Of a stretch of DNA of 64,000 bases, positions 25,833-34,922 are shown piece by piece. The notes beneath the pieces are model-generated. The model did not search any database and was not told where the DNA came from. It saw only the letters and a program-made list of their open reading frames with translations. Numbering within the stretch: position 1 is the first letter of the stretch; the number at the start of each line of letters is the position of its first letter. The DNA is from Pilimelia anulata (GTDB lineage Bacteria; Actinomycetota; Actinomycetes; Mycobacteriales; Micromonosporaceae). Location of the stretch: the NCBI RefSeq assembly GCF_014647895.1, contig NZ_BMQB01000008.1:178928-242927 (forward strand). The letters are read 5' to 3'. Position numbers and translations under genes: made by a program.

Positions 25833-27014
25833 ATGACCCTGACCTTCCACTGGTTCCTGCCCACGTACGGCGACAGCCGGGACATCGTCGCCGGCGGCCA
25901 CGGCACGCCCGCCGGCGCCGCCGGCGGCGCCCGCCCGGCCACGCTGGCGTACCTGGGGCAGATCGCCCGCAGCGCCGAGCAGCTCGGCTTCGTCGGCGCG
26001 CTGACCCCGACCGGCGCGTGGTGCGAGGACGCCTGGCTGACCACGGCGATGCTGGTGGAGTCGACCGAGCGGCTGCGCTTCCTGGTGGCGTTCCGGCCCG
26101 GCTTCGTCTCGCCGACGCTCGGCGCGCAGATGGCGGCGACGTTCCAGCGGCACTCCGGCGGGCGGCTGCTGCTCAACGTCGTGACCGGCGGGGAGAGCCA
26201 CGAGCAGCGGGCGTACGGCGACTTCCTGGACAAGCCGGCCCGGTACCGGCGCACCGACGAGTTCCTGCACGTCGTCCGCGCACTGTGGGCGGGCGGGCCG
26301 GTCGACTTCGCCGGCGAACACCTGCGGGTCGAGGGGGCGCAGCTCGACCGGGTCCCGGACCCGGTGCCCGCGGTGTACTTCGGCGGCTCCTCCCCCGAGG
26401 CGATCGACGTCGCCGCCCGGCACGTCGACACGTACCTGACCTGGGGCGAGCCGCCGGCGGCGGTGGCCGCGAAGCTGGACCGGGTCCGGGCCGCGGCGGC
26501 CGCGCGCGGGCGCGAGCTGCGGTACGGCATCCGGCTGCACGTGATCAGCCGGGACACCGCCGACGAGGCGTGGGCCCGGGCCCGGCGGCTGCTGGCCGGG
26601 ATCGACCCGGCGACGATCGCCGCGGTCCAGCGCGGGCTGGCCCGCAGCGAGTCCGAGGGGCAGCGGCGGATGCTGGACCTGCACGGCGGCAGCACCGACC
26701 GGCTGGAGGTGGCGCCGAACCTGTGGGCCGGCGTCGGCCTGGTCCGCGGCGGCGCGGGCACCGCGCTGGTCGGCAGCCACACCGAGGTCGCCGACCGGAT
26801 CGCCGAGTACCACCGGCTCGGCATCACCGAGTTCGTGCTGTCCGGGCACCCGCACCTGGAGGAGGCGTACTGGTTCGGCGAGGGGGTGCTGCCGGTGCTG
26901 CGGGCGCGCGGCCTGTGGCGGCACCCGGCGGGCGAGCCGGCCGACGCGGGCGCGGCGGTGCCGTTCGCCGCGAGCGTCCCGGCCCCGCGCCCCGCGGCCG
27001 CCGCCCGGCCGTGA
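25833..27014 (+). CDS. FMNH2-dependent alkanesulfonate monooxygenase-like (LLM family)
   Basis: 393 residues with the SsuD-type luciferase-like barrel: FHWFLPTYGDSRDIV at the start, IARSAEQLGFVGALTPTGAWCEDAW, FLVAFRPGFVSPTLGAQMAATFQRHSGGRLLLNVVTGGES, DFLDKPARYRRTDEFL and VYFGGSSPEAIDVAARHVDTYLTWGEP. SsuD releases sulfite from C2-C10 alkanesulfonates using reduced FMN supplied by a partner reductase; none is in the window. The C-terminal 35 residues are Ala/Pro-rich. Together with the SfnB-like gene and the divergent SsuA/SsuC-like genes it completes most of an organosulfonate-use module. Which sulfonate is used cannot be read. Confidence 0.92.
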   Translation: MTLTFHWFLPTYGDSRDIVAGGHGTPAGAAGGARPATLAYLGQIARSAEQLGFVGALTPTGAWCEDAWLTTAMLVESTERLRFLVAFRPGFVSPTLGAQMAATFQRHSGGRLLLNVVTGGESHEQRAYGDFLDKPARYRRTDEFLHVVRALWAGGPVDFAGEHLRVEGAQLDRVPDPVPAVYFGGSSPEAIDVAARHVDTYLTWGEPPAAVAAKLDRVRAAAAARGRELRYGIRLHVISRDTADEAWARARRLLAGIDPATIAAVQRGLARSESEGQRRMLDLHGGSTDRLEVAPNLWAGVGLVRGGAGTALVGSHTEVADRIAEYHRLGITEFVLSGHPHLEEAYWFGEGVLPVLRARGLWRHPAGEPADAGAAVPFAASVPAPRPAAAARP

Positions 27015-27098
27015 GCGCCGCCCCGGCCACGCGACCGTGAGGGCCGCTCGACCGTGAGCACGATCCCGGGGTTCCGGCACGGCCGGCCGGGGTCGCGG

Positions 27099-28523
27099 TC
27101 AGCGGGCGGGAGTGAGGCCGGCCAGCGCCGCCGGCGCCGCCGCTCCCGGCACCGGCCTGGTCGGCACCCGGGTGCCGACCAGGAACGAGCCGGCCAGCGC
27201 CGCGGCGAACAGCAGGAACGCCGCGAGGTACGCCCCGTCGTGCGGATACCCCGCCGGGGTCAGCGCGGCGGTGAGCAGGCTGCCGGCGACGGTCGAGCCG
27301 AGCGTGCCGCCGATCGTCCGCATGATCGTGTTGATGCCGGTGGCCAAGCCCGTCTGGTCCGCCGGCACCGCCTCGACCACCAGGACGGCGACCGCGGCGA
27401 ACGCCAGCCCGACCCCGCCGCCCATGAGCAGCACCGCGGCGCAGACCGCCGGCAGGTGGTGGTGGCCGGCGGCCAGCAGCAGGTACGCGGCGCCGGACAG
27501 GGCCGTGCCGGCGAGCAGCGTGACCCGCGGCCCGCGCCGGTTGGTCGTGCTGCCGCCCCAGCGCATCACCAGCACGTTGCCGACGGCCGTGGGCAGCATG
27601 ACCAGCCCGACGACGGTCGGCGTGGCGCCGAACCCGACCCCGGTCCCGGCCGGCTGCTGGACCAGCAGCGGGACCACCATCCACGCGCCGAACGAGCCGA
27701 GCCCGAGCAGGAGGGTGGCGGCGTTGGTGGCCCGTACGGTGGGCAGCCACAGCGTCCGCAGGTCCACCAGCGGGTGCCGCGCCCGGGCCTCGACGCGCAG
27801 CCAGACCGCGAACAGCGCGGCCGCGCCGGCGGCGAGGCCGGCGGCGGCCGGCGACCGCCAGTCGGCCCGGCCGACCGTGCTGATCGCCAGCAGCAGCAGG
27901 GTGAGCCAGGAGGCGAGCAGCAGGGCGCCCGCCCAGCCGACCCGGGCGCCGCCGCGGTCGACCGGCGAGCGCGGCACCAGCACCGCCGCGGTCGCCGCGG
28001 CCGCGGCGGTCACGCCCGCCGGGATCCAGAACAGCCAGTGGTACGACAGGTGGTCCAGGATCGGCCCGGCCGCGACCGTGCCGAGCGCCCCGCCGACGCT
28101 GAGCACCGCGGACAGGGCGCCGATGGCGCGCGGGCGGCGGTCCGGGGCGACGTGGTCCCGGACGATCGCGAAGGACAGCGGGAACACCGCGCCCCCGGCG
28201 CCCTGCACGACCCGCCCGGCGAGCATCAGCGCCAGGTTGTCGGCGAGTGCCGAGGTGATCGAGCCGGCGCACAGGCCACCGAGGGCGGCGACGAGCAGCC
28301 ACTTGCGCCCGTACAGGTCGCCGAACCGGCCGATGATCGGGGTCAGCACGGAGGCGCTGAGCAGGTACGCGGTGAGGATCCACGCGGCGCCGGCGGGCGT
28401 GGTGTCCAGGGCGTGCCGGAACGTGCCGAGCGCGGGGACGACCAGGGATTGCAGTACCGAGAACGCGCCGGTGGCGACGGCGAGGACGACGAACACGGCC
28501 CGTTCGGCCCGGCGCTGCGGCAC
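27099..28523 (-). CDS. MFS drug/solute exporter, DHA2 (14-TM) type
   Basis: 474 residues with about 14 hydrophobic helices. The signature between TM2 and TM3 is RFGDLYGRKWLL, and motif C-like GALSAVLSVGGALGTVAAGPILDH is present in TM5, marking a drug:H+ antiporter of the EmrB/QacA group. It likely exports a hydrophobic compound or antibiotic. There is no TetR-type regulator next to it. It lies convergent to the SsuD-like gene with an 84-base gap. The initiating ATG at 28523 follows GGAGGAGT on the minus strand. Confidence 0.9.
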   Translation of the reverse strand: MPQRRAERAVFVVLAVATGAFSVLQSLVVPALGTFRHALDTTPAGAAWILTAYLLSASVLTPIIGRFGDLYGRKWLLVAALGGLCAGSITSALADNLALMLAGRVVQGAGGAVFPLSFAIVRDHVAPDRRPRAIGALSAVLSVGGALGTVAAGPILDHLSYHWLFWIPAGVTAAAAATAAVLVPRSPVDRGGARVGWAGALLLASWLTLLLLAISTVGRADWRSPAAAGLAAGAAALFAVWLRVEARARHPLVDLRTLWLPTVRATNAATLLLGLGSFGAWMVVPLLVQQPAGTGVGFGATPTVVGLVMLPTAVGNVLVMRWGGSTTNRRGPRVTLLAGTALSGAAYLLLAAGHHHLPAVCAAVLLMGGGVGLAFAAVAVLVVEAVPADQTGLATGINTIMRTIGGTLGSTVAGSLLTAALTPAGYPHDGAYLAAFLLFAAALAGSFLVGTRVPTRPVPGAAAPAALAGLTPAR

Positions 28524-28688
28524 TGCGGTACTCCTCCGGCCGGGCGGGGGTGGACGCGCGGCCGGGCCGGGCGGTCACCGGGCGGCCACTGCCGGCACGT
28601 TAACCCGCGCACCGGGAAACCCTCACGGGAACGTGACCGAGAACACCCATAATTCCGACCGGTTAACTTGGTATTCCGACGGGCGGTG

Positions 28689-28740
28689 AACGGCGGCGGG
28701 GCGGGGTGCGGCTGCTGTCGCCCCCCGCCCCGCCGCCGTT
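28689..28740. terminator. 18-bp perfect hairpin downstream of the HEXXH protein gene
   Basis: Arms 28689-28706 and 28723-28740 pair perfectly over 18 bases (AACGGCGGCGGGGCGGGG and its complement) with a 16-base loop. It lies 8 bases past the stop of the minus-strand gene at 28748, as expected for an intrinsic terminator of that gene. Confidence 0.75.
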
Positions 28741-28747
28741 GCCGCGG

Positions 28748-29707
28748 TCAGTCGGCCGTGCAGTGCAGTTGGCCGCCCTGGACCCGCAGCTTGCGGCCGG
28801 TGAACTCCTCCAGGATCGCGATGTTCGCCGGGTCGTAGTTCTTCGCGATGATCTTCGTGGCGTTCGGGCCGCCGAGCTTGCCGGCGGCCGGGTGCGCCGC
28901 CGCCCGCTCCTGCCAGTACGCCCCGCGCAGGAACTCGGTCAGCACCAGCTCGCGCAGCGCCGGCTCGTTCTTGATCTTCGCCCAGTAGTCGGCGTGGCTG
29001 CTCTTGGCGACGCGCAGGTAGAGCTGGAGGTACAGCATGTTCGTCGCGACGATGTCGCGGGAGTTGCTCGCGCCGACGCCCTTGATGTACTCGCCGACGA
29101 CGGTCGCGGCCGGCAGGCCCATCAGGCCCGCGTTCAGCTCGGCCATGACGCCCTGCAGGAAGTACTCGCCCTGCGTCTTGTCCTTGAGGTACGTCTCGTC
29201 CATGCTCGACGTGAGGTTGTCCTTGATCAGCGGCAGGATCTCCTTGCGCGGGAATCCGCCGTGCAGCGGCACTTTCGCCGCCTGCTGCGTGTTGTTGATC
29301 CAGGCGCCCATGTGCTTGTTCCACGAGGTGCGGGACGGGTCCAGGTCCCACATGTGGGTTTCCTCGTGAATGGCGACCATCATCGATTCGGCGAGCGCCT
29401 CGAAGCTCTCCTTCTTGACGAACTGGTCGAAGTACTTGTCCTTCGCCTGCGCGGTCGCCAGGCCCTCGCCGCTCGGCCAGCGGCGCTTGTACATGGCCTG
29501 GATGGTGGGCAGCCAATTGCTCTGCTTGAAGGCGGACCGGACGTCGCTGATGTCGGCCTGCGCCGTGACGGGCTCGTCATAGCAGTACGGGGCGGTACCG
29601 CGGGCCGCGACGGGCGCCGGCGGGGCCGCGGCGGCGACGGCCGAGCCGGACCCGAGGGCCACGACCAGCCCGGCGGCGGTCAGGATGCGGACGGCGTTTG
29701 CAGTCAC
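28748..29707 (-). CDS. Secreted protein with HEETH zinc-metalloprotease motif, family not recognised
   Basis: 319 residues from a GTG at 29707. Signal peptide about 1-27 (GLVVALGSGSAVAAAA). HEETH at residues 114-118 within SMMVAIHEETHMWDLD fits HEXXH, the zinc-binding helix of gluzincins and metzincins. A downstream GVMAELNAGLMGLP segment (E190) is a good candidate for the third, glutamate ligand. The rest is mainly helical (FKQSNWLPTIQAMYKRRW, TNMLYLQLYLRVAKSS). Two Cys (Y-C-Y near 42 and H-C-T near the end) could join the termini. I do not recognise the family. It may be a secreted peptidase or a degenerate relative. A perfect hairpin terminator follows it. Confidence 0.7.
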   Translation of the reverse strand: MTANAVRILTAAGLVVALGSGSAVAAAAPPAPVAARGTAPYCYDEPVTAQADISDVRSAFKQSNWLPTIQAMYKRRWPSGEGLATAQAKDKYFDQFVKKESFEALAESMMVAIHEETHMWDLDPSRTSWNKHMGAWINNTQQAAKVPLHGGFPRKEILPLIKDNLTSSMDETYLKDKTQGEYFLQGVMAELNAGLMGLPAATVVGEYIKGVGASNSRDIVATNMLYLQLYLRVAKSSHADYWAKIKNEPALRELVLTEFLRGAYWQERAAAHPAAGKLGGPNATKIIAKNYDPANIAILEEFTGRKLRVQGGQLHCTAD

Positions 29708-30302
29708 ACGGACCTCGTTTCACCAGGGAATTCCCCGTGGGGCGGGAGACGGCGGGGTGGGTGACCCGCCGTGCGTCGCCACCCTAGGACCCGGGCCGGA
29801 ATTCATCCATAGCCATCGATCAACACAGGTGATGGGCGCTCACCCGGCCGGCGGCGGGCGCCCGGATTTCCCGCCCGCTGTGCGGTGGTACGCGCGGATT
29901 GTCGCTCGACAGGCCGGCGGCGGCGGGCCGACGGGTGGGAACGTTCACTGTATTCGCGTTCACATGCCGGCCGACGTGCGGAATCGTCCGGTGGGCATGA
30001 TCGTATCCCAGTAATCCCATGGGCTTAATAGGTGATGCGGGGCACATTCGCATGGACATCCGCGGCGCGCCGGCCGTAGTTTTCCGGCATGCCCCCCGAC
30101 CCGCGGCTGACCCGCCGCCGCGTCATCGACCACCAGCGGGTGTGCAGTACCCGCTGTCGCCCCTGATCCGCTGCCCCATCGCACTCGACCCCGCGCTCCG
30201 CGCCGCCCGCCCGGCGGCGCGCCGACAACGGCTGCGCGGACACCGCCGCCGGCCCACTCCGGCCGGCGTTCGATGCCATTCCTCGCCACAGGGAGCGAAT
30301 CC
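29708..30302. other. Gene-free divergent promoter interval
   Basis: 595 bases between the HEXXH gene and the haloperoxidase gene, with several AT-rich stretches (around 29800-29830 and 30000-30035) suitable for promoters in both directions. It contains an 8-bp perfect inverted repeat, CAGCGGGT (30134-30141) and ACCCGCTG (30149-30156), 7-base spacer, about 150 bases before the haloperoxidase start. No convincing gene. Confidence 0.45.
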
Positions 30303-31544
30303 ATGTCCGTCCTCTCCTCTCCCCTGCGCCGCGCGGTTGCCGCCGCGACCGGCGCCCTCATCGCCGCGGGCGGCCTCGCCGGCCCGGCGGCGGCCGCCCG
30401 GCCCGAGGTCGACACCGTCGCCGAGTGGTACGACGTGACCGCCGCGGCGGTCGCCGCCGGCACCGAGCCGCAGGTCACCGACAGCCGCACGTGGGCGATC
30501 GGCTGGCTCGCGGCGGCCCGCGCGCTGCGCCGCACGCCCACCTTCACCGAGCCCGGCCCGGCCCGGCAGTACCGGGACGCCGCGCTCGCCACCGCGGTGC
30601 ACCACGCGCTGCGCGCGCTCGTCCCGGACCGGGCCGCCCCGCTGGACGCGGCGCTGGCCACCACCCTCGGCCGGATCCCCGCCGGCGCGCCCCGCGAGCG
30701 CGGCGTGGCCGCCGGCCGGACCGAGGCGGCCGAGCTGCTCGGGGCCCGGACCGGCGACGGCCTCGACCCGGCCGGCGTCAACGCCCCGTTCCCGACGCCG
30801 CAGCCGGCGCCGGGCGTGTGGCAGCCGACGCCGCCGACCTTCGACCCGGCGCAGCAGGCCGGGAACCGGGTGGCGAAGCCGTTCGTGCTGCCGGCCGCGG
30901 ACCGGTTCCGGCCGGCCACCCCGCCGGCGGTGGGCTCGGCGCCGTACCACCGGGACCTCGCCGAGGTCAGGGCGTACGGGTCGGCCGCCAGCACCGCCCG
31001 GACGGCGGCGCAGACCGACACCGCGACGTTCTGGCTCGGCTCCTCGCTGACCCTGTACACCGGGGTGCTGCGGGCGGCCGTCGTGCAGTCGGCGGCTCCG
31101 ACCGCGGACCGGGCGGCGCTGGTCGCGGTGTTCCACGCCGCGCTGGTCGACACCCAGATCGCCACCTCGGACGCCAAGTACGCGTACCTCACCTGGCGCC
31201 CGGTGACGGCGATCCGGGCCGGCGGCGAGGCGGCCTGGACCCCGCTGCACCGCACCCCGGCGCACCCGGACTACCCGAGCGGCCACAACACCTACTCGGG
31301 CGCGGCGGAGGCGGTCCTCACCGCCCTGGTCGGCGAGCACGCCCGGGCGCCGTTCAGCATCGGCAGCCCGACCCAGCCGGGGGCGGTGCGCACGTACCGC
31401 GCCTGGCGGACGCTGACCGACGAGAACGTGGACGCCCGGGTGTTCTCCGGCATCCACACCCGGACGGCGGACATCGTGGGCGCCGAGCTGGGCCGGCGCG
31501 TCGGCGCGTACGCGGTCCGCAACGCCGGCGCCCTCCTCGACTGA
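30303..31544 (+). CDS. Secreted vanadium-dependent haloperoxidase / PAP2-like protein
   Basis: 413 residues from the ATG at 30303, with AGGGAG eight bases upstream. A signal peptide with LIAAGGLAGPAAAARP ends near residue 35. The C-terminal half has the vanadate/phosphate site of the VHPO/PAP2 superfamily in order: KYAYLTWRPVTAI (Lys and Arg), HPDYPSGHNTYSGAAEA (Ser-Gly-His) and ARVFSGIHTRTAD (Arg, and the His that binds vanadium). Such enzymes oxidise halides with H2O2 or act as phosphatases. Which one this is cannot be decided from the motifs alone, but the SGHNTYS and FSGIH forms are closer to bacterial haloperoxidase homologues. A strong hairpin terminator follows. Confidence 0.88.
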   Translation: MSVLSSPLRRAVAAATGALIAAGGLAGPAAAARPEVDTVAEWYDVTAAAVAAGTEPQVTDSRTWAIGWLAAARALRRTPTFTEPGPARQYRDAALATAVHHALRALVPDRAAPLDAALATTLGRIPAGAPRERGVAAGRTEAAELLGARTGDGLDPAGVNAPFPTPQPAPGVWQPTPPTFDPAQQAGNRVAKPFVLPAADRFRPATPPAVGSAPYHRDLAEVRAYGSAASTARTAAQTDTATFWLGSSLTLYTGVLRAAVVQSAAPTADRAALVAVFHAALVDTQIATSDAKYAYLTWRPVTAIRAGGEAAWTPLHRTPAHPDYPSGHNTYSGAAEAVLTALVGEHARAPFSIGSPTQPGAVRTYRAWRTLTDENVDARVFSGIHTRTADIVGAELGRRVGAYAVRNAGALLD

Positions 31545-31557
31545 ACCGCATCCCCTC

Positions 31558-31590
31558 GGGGCGGGGCACCCGTGCGGGGTGCCCCGCCCC
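31558..31590. terminator. 14-bp hairpin between convergent genes
   Basis: Arms 31558-31571 and 31577-31590 are perfectly complementary (GGGGCGGGGCACCC and its reverse complement) with a 5-base loop, 14 bases after the haloperoxidase stop and 50 before the stop of the convergent 977-residue gene. Confidence 0.8.
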
Positions 31591-31639
31591 ACCCTCGTGT
31601 GCGCGTCCGGCCGGACGCCCGGGCCGCGGCGGCGCAGGC

Positions 31640-34573
31640 TCAGCCGGCGCCGCGGGGCACGGCCGGCGGCGGGCAGGTGACCGGTACCGGCTCCCGCCCG
31701 TCGGCCGGGTAGGCCGTGCCGCGCCGGGCGACCTCCACCGCCACGTCCGCCGCCGTGCCGGAGACCGCGGCCGCGGTCAGGTCGCGCAGGCAGACCAGCG
31801 ACGTGCGCCGGCTGCGGCTCACCCGGTCGGCGTCGAACCGGACCGGGCTGTTCACCCCGTACGGCAGCGGCACCCGCTGCGTCCCGCCGCGCAGCACCGC
31901 CGCCATCCGCTCGCCGAGCGGCCCGGCCGGGGCGGCGCCGGCGCGCGGCGGCTCGGCCCGGCCGGCGGCCCAGTGCAGCAGCCGGACCGCCTCGTACGAC
32001 GTCGCCGCCCACCCGCCGGCCAGGTCGGTCAGCTCGTCGGCGCGCTCCCCCGCGCGCTCGGCGGTCGGGCAGCGCTGGAGCGCCGCCCCGATGTCCCGGC
32101 GGAACTGGAGCCGGGGCGCGACGCCCGTCCCGGCGGGCCCGGCGGTCGCGCCGGCGAACCGGTCGTCGAGCAGCCGCCGGCAGGACAGCAGCACGCTCTT
32201 GGTCGCCATCACCACCGCCAGGCCGGGCGGGGCGCTGGCCGCCAGGTCCCGGTCGGCGATGAACCGCGAGGTCGAGTCGTCGGCGATGAGCAGCGGGATC
32301 CGGCCGTTGCAGGTGTCCACGAGGTCCCAGGTGAAGTCGCGGAAGTCGGTGTACCGGCCGCCGAAGAACAGCACCCGGTTCGCCCCGCCGCAGAAGGCGT
32401 TCGTCAGCGGGCCGTCGCGGTCGCGGCCGGGCGGCTCGCCCGGCCGGCTCCACCGCCAGACCCCGAACCGCTTGCCGAACCGGCGGGCCAGCTCCCGGCG
32501 CAGCGTGAGCACGTACGTGTCCGCGGCCTGCTCGGCCCCGGCGGCGTACACGTCGATCAGCGTCGCGCCGGGCGCCACCCGGTCGACGTACCGGCGGACG
32601 AGTTCGGCCTGCGCGCCGTTCGGCGCGATCATCTGGAAGAACCCCGGCAGCGCCCGGACCAGGTCCTCGGCCGTCATGGTCGGGCTGATCATCACGAACC
32701 GGGCCGGGTCGAGCCGGGTCAGCGCCTGCTTGACCGCTTCCCGGCTGTCCAGGGTGACCACGCCGCCGCGGACCGTCGGGTCGGCGGCCAGCAGCTCGCC
32801 CAGCCGGTCCACCGCCAGGCCGGCGTGGCCGCTGGCGGCACCGGCGTTCGCCACCGCCAGCCGCAGCAGCGGCCCGCCGGACGGGCCGTCGTTGTTCACG
32901 GCGAGCTGGACCGCGTACGCGCCGGCCAGGTCCTCCGACTCCGCCACCTGCGAGGTGCGCGCGTCGCCGCTGGGCCGGGTCAGCGCGGTGAGCAGGACCA
33001 GCGTCAGCGGCCGCCGGGCCGGCTGCTCGCGGCGCAGCCGCTCGACCCGCCGGTTCTCGGCGTAGATCAGCTTCTCGTACCGCGCCGACCGGCTCGCCGG
33101 CCCGCCGAACGGCGCCCCGCACAGCCGGTACCCGATCTCCTGCCCCTGCTCGGTCACCACGTTCTCGCCGAACACGCCGGGCCGGCAGGCCCACACCAGC
33201 GACCGGTACGCGACCACGCCGGCGCCCGCCAGCAGGCTCGCGCCGAGCGCCGCCGCCAGCAGCCGGCTGCGCGCCCGCTCGGTCCGCCGGGCCGGGCGGG
33301 CGGCCGGTCCCGCGGTCGCCGCCGCCAGTGCCGCCAGCGCGGCGGCGTCCAGCACGAGCGCCCACGGGCGGGTCCGGTCGGCGCCGCCGGCCCACGGCCG
33401 CCGGTACGCCGTCCACTGGGCCAGCGGCCGGTACCGGGCGCGCGGGTCCGGCCGGTCGGTGACGACCACCAGCGCCCGCGCGTCGGCGGTCGCGGCGTGG
33501 CCGGCGAGCAGCGTGGCCGCCGCGGGCGCGCCGGCGCGGTCGGCGAGGACCAGCACCGGGTACGCCGTCCGCCAGTCCCCGCTCCACCACCGCCGCCGGT
33601 GGGCCGCGCGCAGGTCGGCCAGGAACGCGGCGACCAGCACCCGGTCCCGGCGCAGCCGGGCCGCGCCGGGGTCGCGCGCGGAGGCCACCGCGTCGGCGGT
33701 CCACGTCGTCGCCTCGGCGAGCACCCCGGCGCCGCGCTCGACGCCGACGCCGCGCCGGCCGAGCCGGCGCAGCCGCCAGCGCGGCCCGGCCACCGTCCAT
33801 AGCCGGCGCGCGGCCAGCGCGAGCACGACGCAGAGCAGGGCCACGCCGAGCGCGTACAGCGCGGCGGACAGCCGGGTGCCGCCGGCCTGGCCGGCGGAGA
33901 GCGCGGCGACCGTACCGGCGGCGGTGAGCATCGACACCATCGGCTCGGTGGCCCGCGGCGCGCCGGTGTTCGGCGGGCCGATCGCGGCGCGGATCGCGGC
34001 GGCCCGCCGGTCCACCCCGCTGGTGGTGAGGTGCAGGTCGGCGATGGCGGCGACGTCGCGGTACCGGGGGAACGGCAGCGGCCGCCAGCCCGAGCCCGGC
34101 CGCTCCAACTGGGCCACGGCGGCGTCGAGCAGGCCGCGGACGTCCGGGTGGGCGGCGGCGTCGACGACGGCGTGCGGGATGCGCGGGGCGGCGGCGTCGA
34201 GCAGCGCCCCCACCGCACCGACCAGATCGGCCGGGTCCGCGGACGGCCCGGTGGGCGGGGCGGCGCCGGGCGCCGAGGCCGTGGCTGTGGCCCGCGCTGG
34301 CGACGACGAGCGTCCGGTGGTGGCGAGGGCGATGATCGGGCGCGGGAGGTACCGGAGGCGGTCGACGGCGGTGACGGCGGCGAGCAGCGCGGCGAGCGGG
34401 TGCTCCGGCTCCGCCGCCGGCTCGCCGCCGGGCGCGGGCCGGCGACCGGAACCGGCCCCGCCGCCGGGTGCGGACGCGCCGCCGGGGCGGGGTGCCGGAG
34501 GGCCGGCGGGACGGCCGGGCGCGGGCGTCGGCGCGTCGGCGCCGCCCGGCCCGGGTGGTGCGGACTCGGTCAT
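31640..34573 (-). CDS. Large membrane protein with extracytoplasmic periplasmic-binding-like domain
   Basis: 977 residues. Order: Pro/Gly/Ala-rich N-terminus (1-55); a segment with LRYLPRPIIALATTG; a cytosolic-looking region; two TM helices near 225-270; another soluble part of about 170 residues with PVLVLADRAGAPAAATLLAGHAAT and VVVTDRPDP; and a further TM near 455-480. An outside domain of about 480 residues follows, with RRPLTLVLLTALTRP, AVQLAVNNDGPSGGPLLRLAVANAG, VRGGVVTLDSREAV, RFVMISPTMTAEDL, FFQMIAPNGAQAELV and VLFFGGRYTDFRDF. This is the order of type-I periplasmic binding (LivJ-like) folds. It looks like a tethered ligand-sensing receptor rather than a transporter, since no ABC genes adjoin. 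The ligand and output are unknown. An 18-bp palindrome lies upstream. Confidence 0.7.
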   Translation of the reverse strand: MTESAPPGPGGADAPTPAPGRPAGPPAPRPGGASAPGGGAGSGRRPAPGGEPAAEPEHPLAALLAAVTAVDRLRYLPRPIIALATTGRSSSPARATATASAPGAAPPTGPSADPADLVGAVGALLDAAAPRIPHAVVDAAAHPDVRGLLDAAVAQLERPGSGWRPLPFPRYRDVAAIADLHLTTSGVDRRAAAIRAAIGPPNTGAPRATEPMVSMLTAAGTVAALSAGQAGGTRLSAALYALGVALLCVVLALAARRLWTVAGPRWRLRRLGRRGVGVERGAGVLAEATTWTADAVASARDPGAARLRRDRVLVAAFLADLRAAHRRRWWSGDWRTAYPVLVLADRAGAPAAATLLAGHAATADARALVVVTDRPDPRARYRPLAQWTAYRRPWAGGADRTRPWALVLDAAALAALAAATAGPAARPARRTERARSRLLAAALGASLLAGAGVVAYRSLVWACRPGVFGENVVTEQGQEIGYRLCGAPFGGPASRSARYEKLIYAENRRVERLRREQPARRPLTLVLLTALTRPSGDARTSQVAESEDLAGAYAVQLAVNNDGPSGGPLLRLAVANAGAASGHAGLAVDRLGELLAADPTVRGGVVTLDSREAVKQALTRLDPARFVMISPTMTAEDLVRALPGFFQMIAPNGAQAELVRRYVDRVAPGATLIDVYAAGAEQAADTYVLTLRRELARRFGKRFGVWRWSRPGEPPGRDRDGPLTNAFCGGANRVLFFGGRYTDFRDFTWDLVDTCNGRIPLLIADDSTSRFIADRDLAASAPPGLAVVMATKSVLLSCRRLLDDRFAGATAGPAGTGVAPRLQFRRDIGAALQRCPTAERAGERADELTDLAGGWAATSYEAVRLLHWAAGRAEPPRAGAAPAGPLGERMAAVLRGGTQRVPLPYGVNSPVRFDADRVSRSRRTSLVCLRDLTAAAVSGTAADVAVEVARRGTAYPADGREPVPVTCPPPAVPRGAG

Positions 34574-34922
34574 CGCTTCCTCCCCCGTGGGTCAACGCGG
34601 CCGCCGGACCACTGTCACGGATGGACAGTGTGCAACCGCGTTCGGTGATCTGTCGGATATCCGACAGGGCCGCGGCGGCCCCTTTCCTGCGCGCCGCCAC
34701 CCGCCGGCAGCCGCGGCGCACCCCGGCCGGCGGGCCGGGTCGGGTGGCCGTTGTGCGACGCCCTGGCGAACCGCCCGTGACCGGCGGGGATCGGCCGTCG
34801 CCGTTTCCCGACCGGCCGGCGAATTCGGGATGGCGCGTTCGCCGGGCGGGTTTCCAGCGGTCGACGCGGCGCCGCCGTCGTGGGAATCTCTCGGGACACC
34901 CCCGAGCACCCGAGGAGCTCGC
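34574..34922. other. Divergent promoter interval with palindrome
   Basis: 349 bases between the 977-residue gene and the small gene at 34923. Apart from the 18-bp palindrome given separately no gene or repeat is supported. The 3' half leads into a GAGGAG ribosome-binding site for the rightward gene. Confidence 0.5.
34650..34667. promoter_or_regulatory. Perfect 18-bp palindrome, operator candidate
   Basis: CTGTCGGATATCCGACAG reads the same on both strands. It is centred 85 bases upstream of the ATG of the 977-residue membrane protein and lies in the shared interval with the rightward small gene. Perfect symmetry with a central GATATC suggests a dimeric helix-turn-helix regulator binding site; none is encoded next to it. 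Confidence 0.5.
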
